The position numbers and the translations under genes were made by a program. From Chamaecyparis obtusa (Eukaryota > Streptophyta > Pinopsida > Cupressales > Cupressaceae), in assembly GCA_027943335.1 (NCBI GenBank), contig BSBK01001114.1, positions 719,001-783,000 on the forward strand: a DNA stretch of 64,000 nt, read 5' to 3'. This document shows positions 1 through 11,800 of the stretch, piece by piece; the first letter of the stretch is position 1, and every line of letters starts with the position of its first letter. Below the pieces are notes generated by a model. The model did not search any database, had not been told where the DNA came from, and saw only the letters and a list, made by a program, of their open reading frames with translations.

Positions 1-1877
1 GAGGGCAATGGATGGTGGTCTTTTAGAGAAGCTCTGTTAAGATCCCTGAAGTCAACACATAACCTCAATTCCCCATTCTTCTTCCTGATAGGAACAAGGT
101 TGGAAACCCAACTAGTATGCTTGATGGGGTAGATGATACCACTTTCTATTAGTTTGAGTACTTCTTTATGCATAAGTGGTTCAAGCTTGGTATTAATAGG
201 CCTTTGTTTTTGCCTCACTGGTTTGGCATTAGGTTCTAATTCAATTATGTGTTGAGAAAGAGTAGGATCAAAACCATTGAGGTCTTCATACTACCATGCA
301 AAAACATTACTGAGTTCCTTGAATAATTGGATGTAATCTTGCTTTTCCAATTCAGTGTTCACTTTTCCAAATTGTAAGCTCTTACTTGGCTCCAACTCTA
401 ATTCAACACAATGTTCTTGTTGGAATACCAGGCCAACTTTGCCTTTCTTGACTTGATCATCCTTGTTGAAGACAATCTCTAAGGTGACAAGAGCTCTAGG
501 CATCTTATTGGACTTAAGTTGTATCACTTGATCACCATAGTTTTGTGATAGCCTATCTTGATTGTACTCTGAAAAAGCATCTTCTTCAAACAAGAATTGT
601 AGAATTTGTTCATCATTGTCAAACACCTGCCAATTGACATCATTATCAAGAATAGAGGGTCTGACAATCACTTTGACATGCTGTTGATCCATTTCTTTTG
701 AAACACTATTTGGAATGTCATACTGAGATCCAACAGTAGCTAACCTATCTGCATTTTGGTTTAGTGTCCTAGGGATAGCAACAATATTGAAAGCACAAAA
801 ATCTTCAATTGCATCCCAAAATCTATGCTTGTATGCTCTTAAGGTGTCATTCTTGGTTGCACTTATCCATCTTACTTGGCTGACAACTAACTCACTATCA
901 CCATAAACCTTTAGGGCCTTAAGCCCTCTTTTTCTAGCCCACTCTAGTCCATTGACTAGACTTTCATACTCTGCAGTGTTGCTAGTGTAGGAGAAACTGA
1001 ATCTAAAGGCAGTATAATACCTTTTTCCTTTTGGGGACACTAGCATAGCACCACTACCAGAATGATGTCTACTTCTAGCTCCATCAAAAAACAATTCCCA
1101 AACCTGATTGCTCTGATCCTCTGAATCAATATCTTCTTTTAGAAGGCTTGGCTCTATAATTCCACTTTCTTGTATCAAATAACTTCGCAAAATAAAATCC
1201 CAAACAAGATTTTCTTGGACCTCTGAAGCTCTTTCATCTAGAAGAATATCAAGGATACTCTCTATCTTTGTGCTTGCTTCACTAATAGTTTGGAAGTCAC
1301 TGTCATCAAATATAGGGCAGTTTACATTGATGGTATTGGACACGTATGGCTCTATATGGTGTGCTACTAATGGTTCTAACTTGATGGTGACCTTGGTACC
1401 ATATCTTGTATGAAATATCATGTGAGACTAGTCAGAAGATAGATACCCTCCTATCTTGGCTGTAAACTCCCTTGAAAGACATATAGAAAATAATGCAGGG
1501 AGATCTATAATATATATATCAAGGAGAATGGGAAAATTAGGACTAGCATGAAGGATCAGATTAGTATCCTTGGCCACACCTATAGTATTGACTGAGGACC
1601 CATCAAGCTGTGTAACCTTCTTTTGGAAGGGCTCATATTTTAGTCCTAATCGGTCAGCTACTTTCTTGGGCATAATAGTGCTAGTATCTCCACTATCTAC
1701 CATACAATTATGTACTAAAGATTTTCCAATGATTAAAGATACATAAAAGGGAGGTGGCTTTGAATTCCTACCTTGGATGGCATTGGCCTTGGAGTTGCTA
1801 CTTGGAGCCTCCTTTTCTTGATCAGTGTTAACCAACACTAGCTTTGCAACTTCTTTTGAGGGTTGAGGAGTTGCTAC
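1..1877 (-). pseudogene. Element A protease - archaeal-type RNase H - RT (partial)
   Basis: Polyprotein relic. The aspartic protease (about 1428-1838) has the active-site stretch VDSGDTSTIMP, with D in place of the usual A after DSG. Next comes an RNase HI-like domain (about 700-1100) with the four catalytic positions in FFDGARS, NTAEYESL, YGDSEL and NQNADRL. Last is the N-terminal part of RT, with VPIRKKNGELRLCVDFRDLN at about 37-100, before the window edge. In-frame stops lie between protease and RNase H (near 1428) and before RT (near 291). The order PR-RNase H-RT is unusual, because in classical Tat elements the extra RNase H follows RT. Not functional as it stands. Confidence 0.85.
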
Positions 1878-3374
1878 CTATATCATGGCTTTCTTCAAAA
1901 TTTTAGGCTATCCTAGAAGAGCCAAAGAGTCCCACATGGACATGGTGACATTCACCTTCTTTATGTTGTCTAAAATATTAAATGGTGTCATAGTGTGTAC
2001 TCTCTATTGTGCTTTCACCATAATGGGCTCCACCTCTTTGGAATGTTGGCCTTCTTTGCTTGTGATAATAGGAACCTCCTTAGGTGTGATGGGATTAGCT
2101 TTCTATAGTGGCTCTGTAGATGTAGTGGCTTTGGCATTGGAATCTACTCTTTCCATGTCTTGAGCTCTCCTTTTTGCTCTTATATAGGCAACAAAAGCAA
2201 CTTCATCATTGACTCCATTGAAGTCTGGTTGCTCCCAATTGAAAAGAATAGCTCATTCTCTTGTGATTCTTGTTGAGGCACTGACCCACTGGATGAAACC
2301 TCTGATTGAGCTTGTGAGGCATTTTGAACCATTATAGCTTGGTTCATCCATCCATTTGAACATGTGGCCTGATTGAGGCTGATTACAAGGAAAACACCAT
2401 TCATTATCCATAGCCACATTATTTTGACTAGGAACCATATCCCTCACTAGATTTGCAGAATTTAGAGGTGCAAGGTTATATGGTTGGAATGGTCTCTGAT
2501 TAAAAGTTTTCCTTTGTCCTTGATAGCCTCCTTGGTATGGTGGCCTATTTTGCTGATAAGGTTGTCCTTGATTCTGATATGACTGATTAGGACCTTGGAT
2601 TTATGACTAAAATGGTGGTCTAATTCCTTGACCTTGTTTCTTTAGATTTGTGACCTCTTTAGTCAAGGTTAGCAACAAATTGGTCATTTCTTGCTTACTT
2701 CTTTCTTGACTATTCTTTATCTATTGTAGCTCTTGAGAGAAATTTGTTCTCAGCTCTTGACCACTGGTACTAGCTTGAGGTGCTAATATGGTGGGAATAG
2801 GGGTAAATGGGGGTACTTGTGCAGGTGCAATGGGTTGAAGGTTAGGAAAAATGGGCATTGGTGGCCTTCTAGCAATCATGCTTGCTTGGATCAAACAATT
2901 TTTAGCCCTAACAGCTATGTCAAAAGCTTGGGGTAAAGAAGTACCACCCATAGACTGGATCATGATAGAAATTTGACCATTCAAGCTTTGCAAGTAATAA
3001 AGAAAAGCATGGTCAGCTGATGGTCTTATTGAAACTAGAATTCTCTTCCATGTTTTAAGGAATCTACTATTGTAATCTGTCATTTTCTCTTGAGGGTCTC
3101 TCTTAATGGTTTTCAACTACTCAACTAGAGACAAGTTATCTAATTTATCCTCAAAATGCTTACTTAATGCATCCCCTAATTCATCCCATGAAGTAATAGA
3201 ACCAACAGTTAGAGTTCTAAACCATTCAAGAGCCTTACCTTTTAGAGAGGCTGCTAGTAATTTTGTGGCCACATCTTCTTGAGTAATATTGTGTATTCTG
3301 CAGATGGTGGTCACATCTCTTATGTGTTCAAAAGTAGTTGTCTTCCCTTCACCAGTGAAATCAGGTATACTCTT

Positions 3375-3510
3375 TGTTGGAATCATTTGCCATTGTACCA
3401 AAAGATGAAACTCTCAATGCCTGATACAAATGCCAGATTTAACCCGATCCACGGGAGGTGGTTAAGCCATGTCACGAATCTCCAAGGAGGTGCTAACCAC
3501 CAAGTCAACA
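3375..3510 (-). repeat. TRIM 3' LTR
   Basis: 136 bp, nine mismatches to the 5' LTR; preceded by TSD CTCTT at 3370-3374. Confidence 0.92.
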
Positions 3511-3521
3511 ATCTCCCCCTT
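3511..3521 (-). other. TRIM polypurine tract
   Basis: Minus-strand AAGGGGGAGAT directly abuts the 3' LTR, the expected plus-strand priming site. Confidence 0.8.
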
Positions 3522-3576
3522 AGCACCGATTGAGCCTTCAGCACCCACTGAAGGGAGACTCAAACTTGTGACCCAA

Positions 3577-3589
3577 GGCTCTGATACCA
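3577..3589 (-). other. TRIM primer binding site (tRNA-iMet)
   Basis: On the minus strand it reads TGGTATCAGAGCC, the standard plant initiator-Met tRNA primer sequence, two bases from the 5' LTR. Confidence 0.92.
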
Positions 3590-3591
3590 AT

Positions 3592-3727
3592 TGTTGGAAT
3601 CATTTTCTATTGCACCAAAAGCTCAAACTCTCAATGCTTGATACAAATGCCAGATTTAACCCTATCCACGGGAGGTGGTTAAGCCATGTCATGAATCTCC
3701 AAGGAGGTGCTGACCACCAAGTCAACA
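3592..3727 (-). repeat. TRIM 5' LTR
   Basis: 136 bp, TG...CA ends, adjacent to the initiator-Met primer site; TSD CTCTT follows at 3728-3732. Confidence 0.92.
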
Positions 3728-4220
3728 CTCTTAAGTGCCACCAAGGGCACATCATGATTTTGAGAAAAGGCTAATGGACTTCCTTGATTGAATGGTGCAA
3801 AGGAAAACTGCCTAGCCATTGTAGGAGTTGGAATCTAAAGATTAACAACTATGTGAGCTGTATTTGTTGTTGGATTTGAATCCTCTTCTAGATCTCTGGT
3901 TAGAGATCTGCCTCTTCTCTAGAATGAAAGGGGAAAGGTCTCCCTTCTGAGGTATCAGGAGGTGTTGATTGAACTCTCCTTGTAGGGGATGTTGTTTGAG
4001 TTGACTTGCCTTGATGACTTATTGAGGGAAACTCTAAAAATTTAGTGGGCTTTGAGCTCCTAGTCTCAATCTTTCTCATAAACCTTCAACAAGGTTGGCT
4101 TGGATCTATGAAATTAGTGGAGTTGCCAGATATACTTGATAGAAAAACTTCTAAAAGCCTGTATCATGTAATCTGTATATCAGAGATAACATAATCTTCA
4201 ACAATGAACTTCTTTTTACT

Positions 4221-4239
4221 AGTCCCACTAGGCGTGCCA
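4221..4239 (-). other. Element A primer binding site
   Basis: Minus strand reads TGGCACGCCTAGTGGGACT, four bases from a TGTTATA LTR edge at 4244. It has the TGG start of a tRNA 3'-CCA complement. I do not assign the tRNA with certainty. Confidence 0.7.
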
Positions 4240-6101
4240 AAATTGTTATACACTAAATTTGCACCCTTGTCTCAAGCTCTCGTAGTCTTGATAACCTAGT
4301 ATAACATGGGAATCATCTCTAGGTTGTGGGACCTATGCTAACTAAGATGAGACCTCTAGGTTCTAAGCTAGTTCCTCTTGGATAATCACCTTAATTTGCT
4401 TCTTACACATGAAAAGTAAATATTTTTGAGGGAAAGGGATAGAAGGAATGCTTGGGAAGGGAAATAACTTGAAAGCAAACTACCTACTAGGTGATACACT
4501 AAAATTAGGGTTTGGATCTCAGTATAGAGGAGTGAAATCAATGAAAGGCTTAGGTCTAGTAGGTCACAACTTACTGAATAGGCTCGCATAAGTGTTTCAT
4601 AGGAGGACCTAAATATAAGACACAACTTATGACCTGCAAGCAGACATTCACTTCTACAACTTAGTGTAGGATTGAGACAAGACTGTTAGGAGGCTGAAGC
4701 ATACCCACAAAAATATCTAAATAAGATCAAACACAATAAAACACACAATTACAGAAAGTAAGAGGGATCAGGAACCCTAAGATATCACTAAAAAACATCA
4801 TATACTTTGATCCAATAAGAGATGATCCAAACAAGGAAGTATAGGGACATGAAGAATTGTCACAAAATACCTCCACAATATTTGAATAATCAATGAAAAA
4901 TTTACAACTGTATAAGCTAGAGGGTAGAAATGATACCATAGATGACCCTTAAGAAAGGATGAATTTATTCTACAATTACCCAACTCTGAGCTCAAAAGCT
5001 CTAAAAATACAATATATACATCTCCTCTAAAGAAGTGGGAGCAAAACCTAACTAGGGTTACAAGATTTTACAATACAATAATCAAACCCTAGCCCAATCA
5101 AGTCTAATTATAAATGTTTTTTCTGTAAAATTATGGCCGATCAGACCTCAAGTTTGTGTGCCCATCCCTGTACTATATCAACCTACAGACAAGCAACCTA
5201 GATTCATCTACTTTCCTGCACAAAGTCTTGCCATGAATGCATAACTAGTACCTTTTTGAGACAAGAAATGACCTACGACAGCCGCCTAGACCTCCTCATC
5301 ATCTTCCTTTAACTACAAATATCCTAGAGACATAAGTTTTTTGAACTACCTCACCGCTTGTAGCCTGCAAATCAAATACTGGCAAAAATGCTCTTAGAAC
5401 TATTTGAAGTTGAAAACTAACGACTAGCCGATCATTTTAAAATGTGACTGTCAATACCCTTTATCTCTTGGCAAATGAACGACTCAGATTAACTTGAAAC
5501 AGTCCCGAAACCCTTTGAAAAGTTTGAGTCCACATCAGGAAATCTCAACCAATGAGCATCGAGCATGTCAGCATATTTGGACCCACTTTGACCTTTTCTC
5601 TTTTAAGTTACTTGGTGACTGTGTGACTAAAGAATTCTAAGTCATGAAATACATTTCTTAACTCTAGTTGGGTCAAGCGATTCAGTGAACACTATAGTCA
5701 CTAAATAGCTGAATCTTTTAATAACCCCAAGTTACATTAAGCGAACATGAGAAACCCTTAGTCACTGATTCACAGAAAGTTTTACTAACCCTGGGCCCAG
5801 AATTGTCACACATCAAACCCTCGTTCACTTCATTTGCCTCATCAGCAAACACCTTGGCAACCTTTCTAACAATGGACCCACCTAAGACAAGATTCTAATC
5901 CAACGGCGGGTACAAGATCTCATACCCTTTGAATATTCTTTCAGATCATATGCCTACCATAGATCTGCATTAAACTATGACCCTACTAACACATCGGTCC
6001 ACCTAGAAGTCCTCATCAGCACGTGACAACCAATCACATTTGAGCAAGTCAGCATGTTTGACAGACTTGGACCCACGACCTACAAAAAGAGCATCAGACG
6101 G

Positions 6102-6151
6102 TTGTCACAAGATCACAAAGGCTGGGAAGATCCCTTGTGATTAAGTGACAA
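6102..6151. repeat. Palindrome, LTR A, copy 1
   Basis: TTGTCACAAGATCACAAAGG pairs with a reverse copy ending CCCTTGTGATTAAGTGACAA; short spacer GCTGGGAAGATC. Confidence 0.75.
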
Positions 6152-6306
6152 TCATAGATCTTTGATCTACTGACATCCCTGTAGATACTCTGGCATGGAC
6201 CCATTGACAAATCCCAGCTATGCACCCACTGACCAATGAAAATTGAACACATAAGCAATACGAGGACCCACCTAACAAGGCCCAGGGATAAAGCAAGATC
6301 AATGAC

Positions 6307-6354
6307 TGTTGCATGATTGCAAGGGCTTGGAAGATCCCTTGCGGACATGTGACA
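6307..6354. repeat. Palindrome, LTR A, copy 2
   Basis: TGTTGCATGATTGCAAGGG pairs with CCCTTGCGGACATGTGACA; the spacer again contains TTGGAAGAT, as in copy 1. Confidence 0.7.
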
Positions 6355-7024
6355 TCCATTAGATCTTGATCGATTGATAGCCATCGGGCCTGCGCTAGCA
6401 TTCTTTACAAATCATCATCTCTCGACCAATCAGGAGCTACCAAATCAGATGAGGTGGCACCGGCCCCACTGACACACTGTAATGCTTCATTGAGATGGAA
6501 TCGATGGTCAGTGCATGATCTGATGCTTTGACACACCATTGATTCCTGTAACTGGGACCCCACATAAAAGACCACCAACCAAAACGGTAACTGCTCGCCA
6601 AATCGCAAAGTGTTAAGGGGTTAAGCGCCGGGAATCGGAGATTTGGTGACTGAAGGATTCTAAGTGCACACATGCTAAAAAGGGACTTTAAGTGGTCGAT
6701 AAAGTAATTGAAAAATAGAATAGAGCTCTAGGGTTTTAGACACAACAACTAGTTTTATGAATTTTCAAGGGTTTTTTGCACCTAGGCAGAGACCTAGAAA
6801 TAGTTGCAGAGACCAGGGGAAAATAGATAAAGCCATGAAATTTTGCAGAGTGCTTGGAAGGATAAAAATGCAGGCCCTAAAATGGGAATTGGCTAAATTT
6901 GCATGCATATGAAAATTAGGGTAATTGAATATTTAATACAAGTAAACATGTTATATTGAATTTGGTGTAGTAATAAAAAATTAATTATAATGTGTTGGGA
7001 TTAATAAAACATTTTGTATTGCAG

Positions 7025-7347
7025 TTGCAGGGGATGTAGAGGTTGTTCCTAATGAGCGTGTTGAGGTTCAAGCCACCGGACAAGATGATATGGTTGGACA
7101 AGGTAAAGAGTGTCACATTTATATTTTTTAAAGTATTGAAATGATTGTAACAATAATGAATATATTTTTAAATTAACCCCAATTATGATAATATATTTTA
7201 AATTAATGAAGCCTTTTATTTGTTAATGCAGAGGACCCGCCTTTGCAAAGGATAGTGAGATCATGTGCACGATCGAGAAGAAAATACAATGTGGATACAG
7301 ATAGGCCTAGGGAAGCAGAAAAAAAGAAAAAGCCAAAAAAAAAATGA
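7025..7347 (+). pseudogene. Two 3' exons, probably of a CACTA-associated ORF
   Basis: Exon 7025-7102 is preceded by TTTGTATTGCAG and followed by the donor GTAAAG. Exon 7232-7347 follows TTTGTTAATGCAG. The reading frame continues across the splice (codon split g|ag) and ends at TGA 7345-7347 in a lysine-rich tail (EAEKKKKPKKK), which could be a nuclear localisation signal. The start of the second exon (EDPPLQ) resembles the last predicted exon of the DUF4216-bearing relic at the right edge of the window (DEPPLHQ). On that basis I place it in a CACTA element whose right terminus is at 25860. The upstream exons and left terminus are missing. Confidence 0.42.
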
Positions 7348-8408
7348 TTCTCATTTATGCAACTTATTTGATAATGACTGAAGTTTATTTCTTGATGTTT
7401 ATTTCAAAATGACTGATGTTTATTTACATGTGTTTGAGCTTAGTTCAATGTTTTCTTTCATTCTTGCATTTGAAATGTTAATGGGATGCATACAAAGGTA
7501 TGTTGTAATGTTGGAGGGGTTTTCACTAAATTTTAGTGGATTTCATATTTTGGGAGAAATTAGTATTAGAATGTTCAATGGGTTCTTTTCTAAAACACAC
7601 TACTTGAACAACAACAAAACTTGTAATACAAATGCTTATTGCAACTACCAAGTTAGAAGCTTCACAAAAAACCATAAATCATCATTTTGTCTAGAATGGT
7701 TAATCAATTGTTTAAGGTGGATTAGTTGTGGTGATGAGACGCGCCATTCTGATTCTTGGAACTTTATTTGTAACCATAAGTGATGGACTTGAGGGGAGAT
7801 GAAGGAATACCAAATAGTGAATTTCAAAGTTTTCATCAGAAAAATTACTTTGGAGGTCTGATCAATAGAGAAGATAGTAATGACCACAGGAGAATGAATA
7901 GTGGTTACAGTTGTAGCGGGGAAGAAAGTGGAGGCCATCCATGAAGAAACTTGCCGACAAAGATGGTGTACAAGAAACAAAGGAGACTAGTGTACTTTTT
8001 AATAATAACAAAAGTTCAATAATGATTTTAGATGTTAACTGTGATAGTCTCTTGGTTTCAGGAAATGTAGAAGGAGATGCCTAGTTCAATATGCAATCTC
8101 AATTCATATACATAGGATATCAGGTGGAGCTGAAAAACACAACAGGGTTGCATTTTTGATAGAGGTCTTTAATTGCATATTTTAAGTTATAGACCATCAT
8201 GAACATTGTAATTTTGACCTACTAAAAAAATGTAAACATTTTATGTTTTCTCAGCTCCATCTGCTATCCATGCATATTCTTCCTGTGTTGCGTGCGCATT
8301 CTTGATTTAGAGTGGGAAAATCTTATGTTCAATGTGTGAGGGAGAGAAGCCAAACACATAAAGAACATGCAAATAAACATGATAGCTACAAAACATAAAT
8401 GTAGGTAT
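7348..8408. other. Non-coding tail downstream of the exons
   Basis: Begins with short direct repeats (TGACTGAAGTTTATTT / TGACTGATGTTTATTT at 7374-7424). Open frames at 7409-7783 (+) and 7645-7980 (-) overlap on opposite strands and resemble no family. I see no gene here. Confidence 0.5.
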
Positions 8409-8710
8409 CACAACAGCTGAGAAACATAAATGTAGGCATCATGGTCACAATTTTTTTGGAGACACAACATAATTGAATGCTATACCCAGAGGATGCAATA
8501 CAACCACTACTCCTATAGTTCTAAGTTGACACTGCGGGATCCAAAAACCATATATAGATTCCTTATCTTTGGCTTTTGGATCGCACAGTGTCCACTTAGA
8601 ACTACAGGAGTAGTGGTTGTGTTTCATTGTCTAGGTATAGCATTCAATTATGTTGTGTCTCCAAACAATTGTGACCATGATGCCTATATTTATGTTTCTC
8701 AGCTATTGTG
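8409..8710. repeat. 300-bp foldback (inverted repeat)
   Basis: Left arm 8409-8546 and right arm 8574-8710 are reverse complements with scattered mismatches and a 27-nt loop. Outer ends read CACAACAGCTGAG and CTCAGCTATTGTG. It could be a MITE or foldback element inside the CACTA tail, or the stem of a hairpin RNA. Confidence 0.85.
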
Positions 8711-8810
8711 TCCTAGGATCCCTTATGACCCTTTATGACCCTTTACGATCCCTAAGAATACATCTTAGAGGTCTTAAAGTGTTGTAAAGGGTCATAAGAG
8801 GATCCTAGGA
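8711..8810. repeat. 100-bp hairpin next to the foldback
   Basis: Arms start TCCTAGGATCCCTTATGACC and end in the reverse copy GGTCATAAGAGGATCCTAGGA; the unit TTATGACCCT is repeated in the left arm. Confidence 0.8.
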
Positions 8811-8849
8811 GGGGCCAGTTGAGCTTCCACCTTCACGTGGTTGGCCCTG
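8811..8849 (+). repeat. Left half of a block split by element B
   Basis: GGGGCCAGTTGAGCTTCCAC and the following bases match the minus strand of 62486-62447. The match resumes at 24595-24648, on the other side of element B. The last five bases (CCCTG, 8845-8849) are B's target site. Confidence 0.85.
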
Positions 8850-11800
8850 TGTTAGCGAACAGATTTATTCTCTTATACTCTGATATGTATCTTCTGACTC
8901 TATGCCTCTGAAAACAAATCATTTACACAACAGTTGGGTAAGCATTTACTTTGCTTCCCTCTAAATTTTGCAAAAAGGTACAGCTCCCTTTATAAGATAT
9001 TCAATGAATGGAAAAAGTAATTTTAACATACAAGCTTTTAACTGAAAAGCAGTAAAAGGACTCTCAACCGTTCCTAGACAGATGAGGTAAAACAACAAAA
9101 ACTTGTGAAAACTAATAGATGTAACAGAAGACTACCTTGCGAAAGAAAAATAAGCTTCAGCGGCCATTCAGAGAAATTTAGACTAACTAACAAAAATGCG
9201 TCTACAGAAAAACTATAACTCAGAGAACTATAATAAATGACTGAAACTGAATAGCACATACACAAGATCGATATATAATTCCTAATGTAGAACATATATA
9301 TTTCACTATTTGATTCAAAGATCAAAATATTTTCATGCACAAGTATTCAGGTAAGACTGGCCCAAAGTCCAGTTATCATCAGTCATTCAAACTATTGCAA
9401 AAACATAAACAAAAAAAAATGGAAAGAACTTGTACTACTACTTCTATTCCCTTCTATGTTTTTTCTATTCTAATCTATCCCCTTTCCATGTTTTAAGCAC
9501 TAGTTTAAATAGTTTAAACGGTCCGAGAAAGCCTCCTGAAAAACCCGGCTTCTCGGACCCCATTAAAACAAGAAATCGTTAACAGTTTAAAACCAGTTTC
9601 TAAAGAAGAGTTAAGGTAGGGTCAAATGAGTAAACAAAACTGAAATTGATTCAGTTTTCTTGAGCATCCTCTAATGTGGCAACCTTTACGAGCTTCCAGG
9701 ACCGGTAAACTCGGAGCAGCTCCTGAGTAGGCGGGGCGTGCAGGTTCTTCAACGCGATCAACTTGGCATGCGTGGCATTTTTCTCCCATCTCATCTCCTA
9801 AATTTTCTCCGCTTGCTTTGGCAATTGACCTCGGTTTAAGATAAGCATTGCTTCTATGTTGGCGGTCCTTGTGAGGTCATGAACCATCGGCGCTTCACTT
9901 TCTTTGAAAGCGTTCATTTCATCCACAAAGGACTTCACTAATGCATCAACTCCCTGGTCTGCATCTTCCAATTGTAAAATACCTGAGGGATTTACTATTT
10001 TAATGTCCTTCAAGGTGTCAGAGTGAATCTCCTTCACGGCCTTTTCCATAACCCGCATCTGAGAAATGGCTGTCTCAAACAAAGTGTTCTTCCAGCTGAA
10101 GTTCTTCTTTAGGATGAACAGCATACATGGGTCGACCAGCTTCATGGGGTTCTCTGTCAGAAATTGCTTCACTCCGTAATCTTCAATTTCTTGTACTCTT
10201 TTCATGATCTCTGAACAACTTTCAGCTTCACTTTCCCATATTGGGATCAATGTCTGAATTTCCCCCAATAGCGATTCGCCGTCTGTACGGGTGCTCACGA
10301 ACTCTTTTATGAAGGCACTGCCTTCCGCTATGATGCCATCTGTCCATGCCTTCATTACCTCTATCCAAGTCCTCCCCTGCTGAACCTGCTTGAACAGCCT
10401 CTGACTTTCTATCGAATTAGGGTCGAACCCCTGATGAGTCTACGCTAGAGGTATTGCACTATTCTCAGCAAGCGAAGATAGGAATTCCGCCATGGTCGAA
10501 ACTATTTGTTTCAACTCCCGCTTCTCTTTGCCGTCCTTCTACGACTATCCGAGCATACAATTGGCAGAGAATTTGAAAATGTGATCACGAGAATCCCTGT
10601 TCAGTACTCTAAAATCCATCTTCGTTATCTCATAATCCTCGGTCTCAGGATCTTGGGTATTTCCCATAGATCTTACTGTAGCAATTTTAGCAGTGACTTT
10701 CCTGGTAGAAGGATCTGTTATTAGCCTCACATCACTCTTCATCCTTTTAGCTTTCGGAGTACGAGCTGCATATCTCATCACTATTTCTTTAACTGGCATA
10801 GATAGAGGCTTGAAGCTTTTCCTTTTATTAACCAATTCTGTGAGCCAAGGTGGAATTGTGCTGGACACCATTCGATTGTCAGGGGTCTTGACAAGTGCAT
10901 CTGCATTCTGAGATAGGTCTTGGTCGTGCGTGAGACCTTCCTGCATCTTCCCCTTATGATTAGGGGTGAAGGTGAGATCTTCATCGTTGAGGTCACCGAC
11001 GTCATCCAGATAATTTGGCTCCTCTAAGGCCATTTGAATTTTCTTCTCAGATCTCATCCTTGGTCTTGACCTTGGCGCGGTTGGATGTTTCACTGGGGCC
11101 ATTTTCTCCTTCACTAGTATTTTCTTACCTGCATTTGATGACAAAAGAGATTTATTAGCAAGGGCTTGTGTTACACTCTTAATGGGCGAATCGATATTAT
11201 GACTTGTATCTGTAAGAGGTTGAACATCTTTCTTCTTCGCCACGATCCAATTTTTTGTTTCTTCAAAAATGCTGCGGGCCCGGAGTCTGATATCACTAGA
11301 CTCCTCTCTACTCCAATCGATGATCGAAACAGCATCCTCCTCGAAAAAGGTGGCGGATGGACGGGGAATCTCTGAACCATTATCTTCTATATTTCTGGTA
11401 TCAAACTTCAACTGCAGCAGTTTAATCTGAGATACCGTAAGCCTGGTTCTATCTCATTCCCAGATCATTTTTTCATTGCCGAGATGTTCCCACAGGTCCT
11501 CCAGATGGTAACTTGGTGAAGGGCATTTTCCTAATCCCAGGGTCTGTCTGGCAAAGCCTTTACTATCGAACCCTGTTCTTGGTTCATAGAAAGGCATGTG
11601 GAAGTTCAGTAAATTACTCCCCACAACAGATGCGTCCAACATGATATTACAGATTAATTGGCCTAACTTCACTGGGAACAGAGAGTTCCATTTATCTTCC
11701 AGGAGAGCTATTTTAATGACAATGAACAACTGTCTGCAAACTTCTGCAAGAATGAAACAGTCAAAAGCGTACCTAGGTAGCTTCAATGGTTCTTCTTCGA

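Larger units (their letters stand above)
3375..3727 (-). mobile_element. TRIM (terminal-repeat retrotransposon in miniature), complete
   Basis: A 353-bp element with two 136-bp direct repeats (3375-3510 and 3592-3727), both TGTTGGAATC...AAGTCAACA, flanked by the 5-bp target duplication CTCTT (3370-3374 and 3728-3732). Its 81-bp interior has no coding capacity. Orientation comes from the primer site next to the right repeat and a purine tract next to the left one, so it reads on the minus strand. I count 9 mismatches between the repeats. It must be moved by proteins of an autonomous relative. Inserted in element A gag. Confidence 0.94.
1878..4079 (-). pseudogene. Element A gag (interrupted)
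   Basis: Structural gag polyprotein relic. From the likely ATG at 4077-4079 a basic, Ser/Thr-rich N-terminus leads to the capsid region (3401-2721) with gag-type stretches such as GKALEWFRTL and EKMTDYNSRFLKTWK. A Gln/Pro/Tyr-rich segment follows near 2480-2600, then a zinc-knuckle-like WCFPCNQPQSGHMF near 2380-2410. Further down the same frame gives NILDNIKKVNVTMSMWDSLA (about 1920-1980) and ends at a TAG at 1878-1880. It is broken by several stops, by shifts in the N-terminal part, and by the TRIM at 3375-3727, which splits the codons for a KS-IPDF stretch. Leader from primer site to ATG is about 140 nt. Confidence 0.72.
1..6700 (-). mobile_element. Ty3/gypsy element A (Tat-like), left part outside window
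   Basis: Reads right to left: 5' LTR from 4244, primer site 4221-4239, gag, protease, RNase H, then the first part of RT, which runs off the left edge. All coding pieces lie in one minus-strand frame broken by stop codons, as expected for a decayed single polyprotein. The right LTR boundary cannot be fixed because the other LTR is outside the window; 6700 is nominal and the true edge lies somewhere between 6354 and 7000. A TRIM is inserted in gag. Confidence 0.75.
4244..6700 (-). repeat. Element A 5' LTR (right edge not fixed)
   Basis: Starts TGTTATACACTAAATTTG immediately after the primer site. It contains no convincing coding frame; the short open frames at 4386-5000 and 6094-6673 overlap on several frames and resemble nothing. 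It carries two hairpin-forming palindromes (6102-6151, 6307-6354) of the same design as the six in 33706-34468, suggesting the two LTR regions belong to related families. Confidence 0.5.

Noticed and set aside
3279..3774. Plus-strand frames across the TRIM
   Set aside because: They read through the TRIM LTRs antisense to the element and exist twice only because the LTR is duplicated.
7409..7980. Open frames on both strands after the left exons
   Set aside because: They overlap each other on opposite strands, resemble no family and lie in a non-coding tail.
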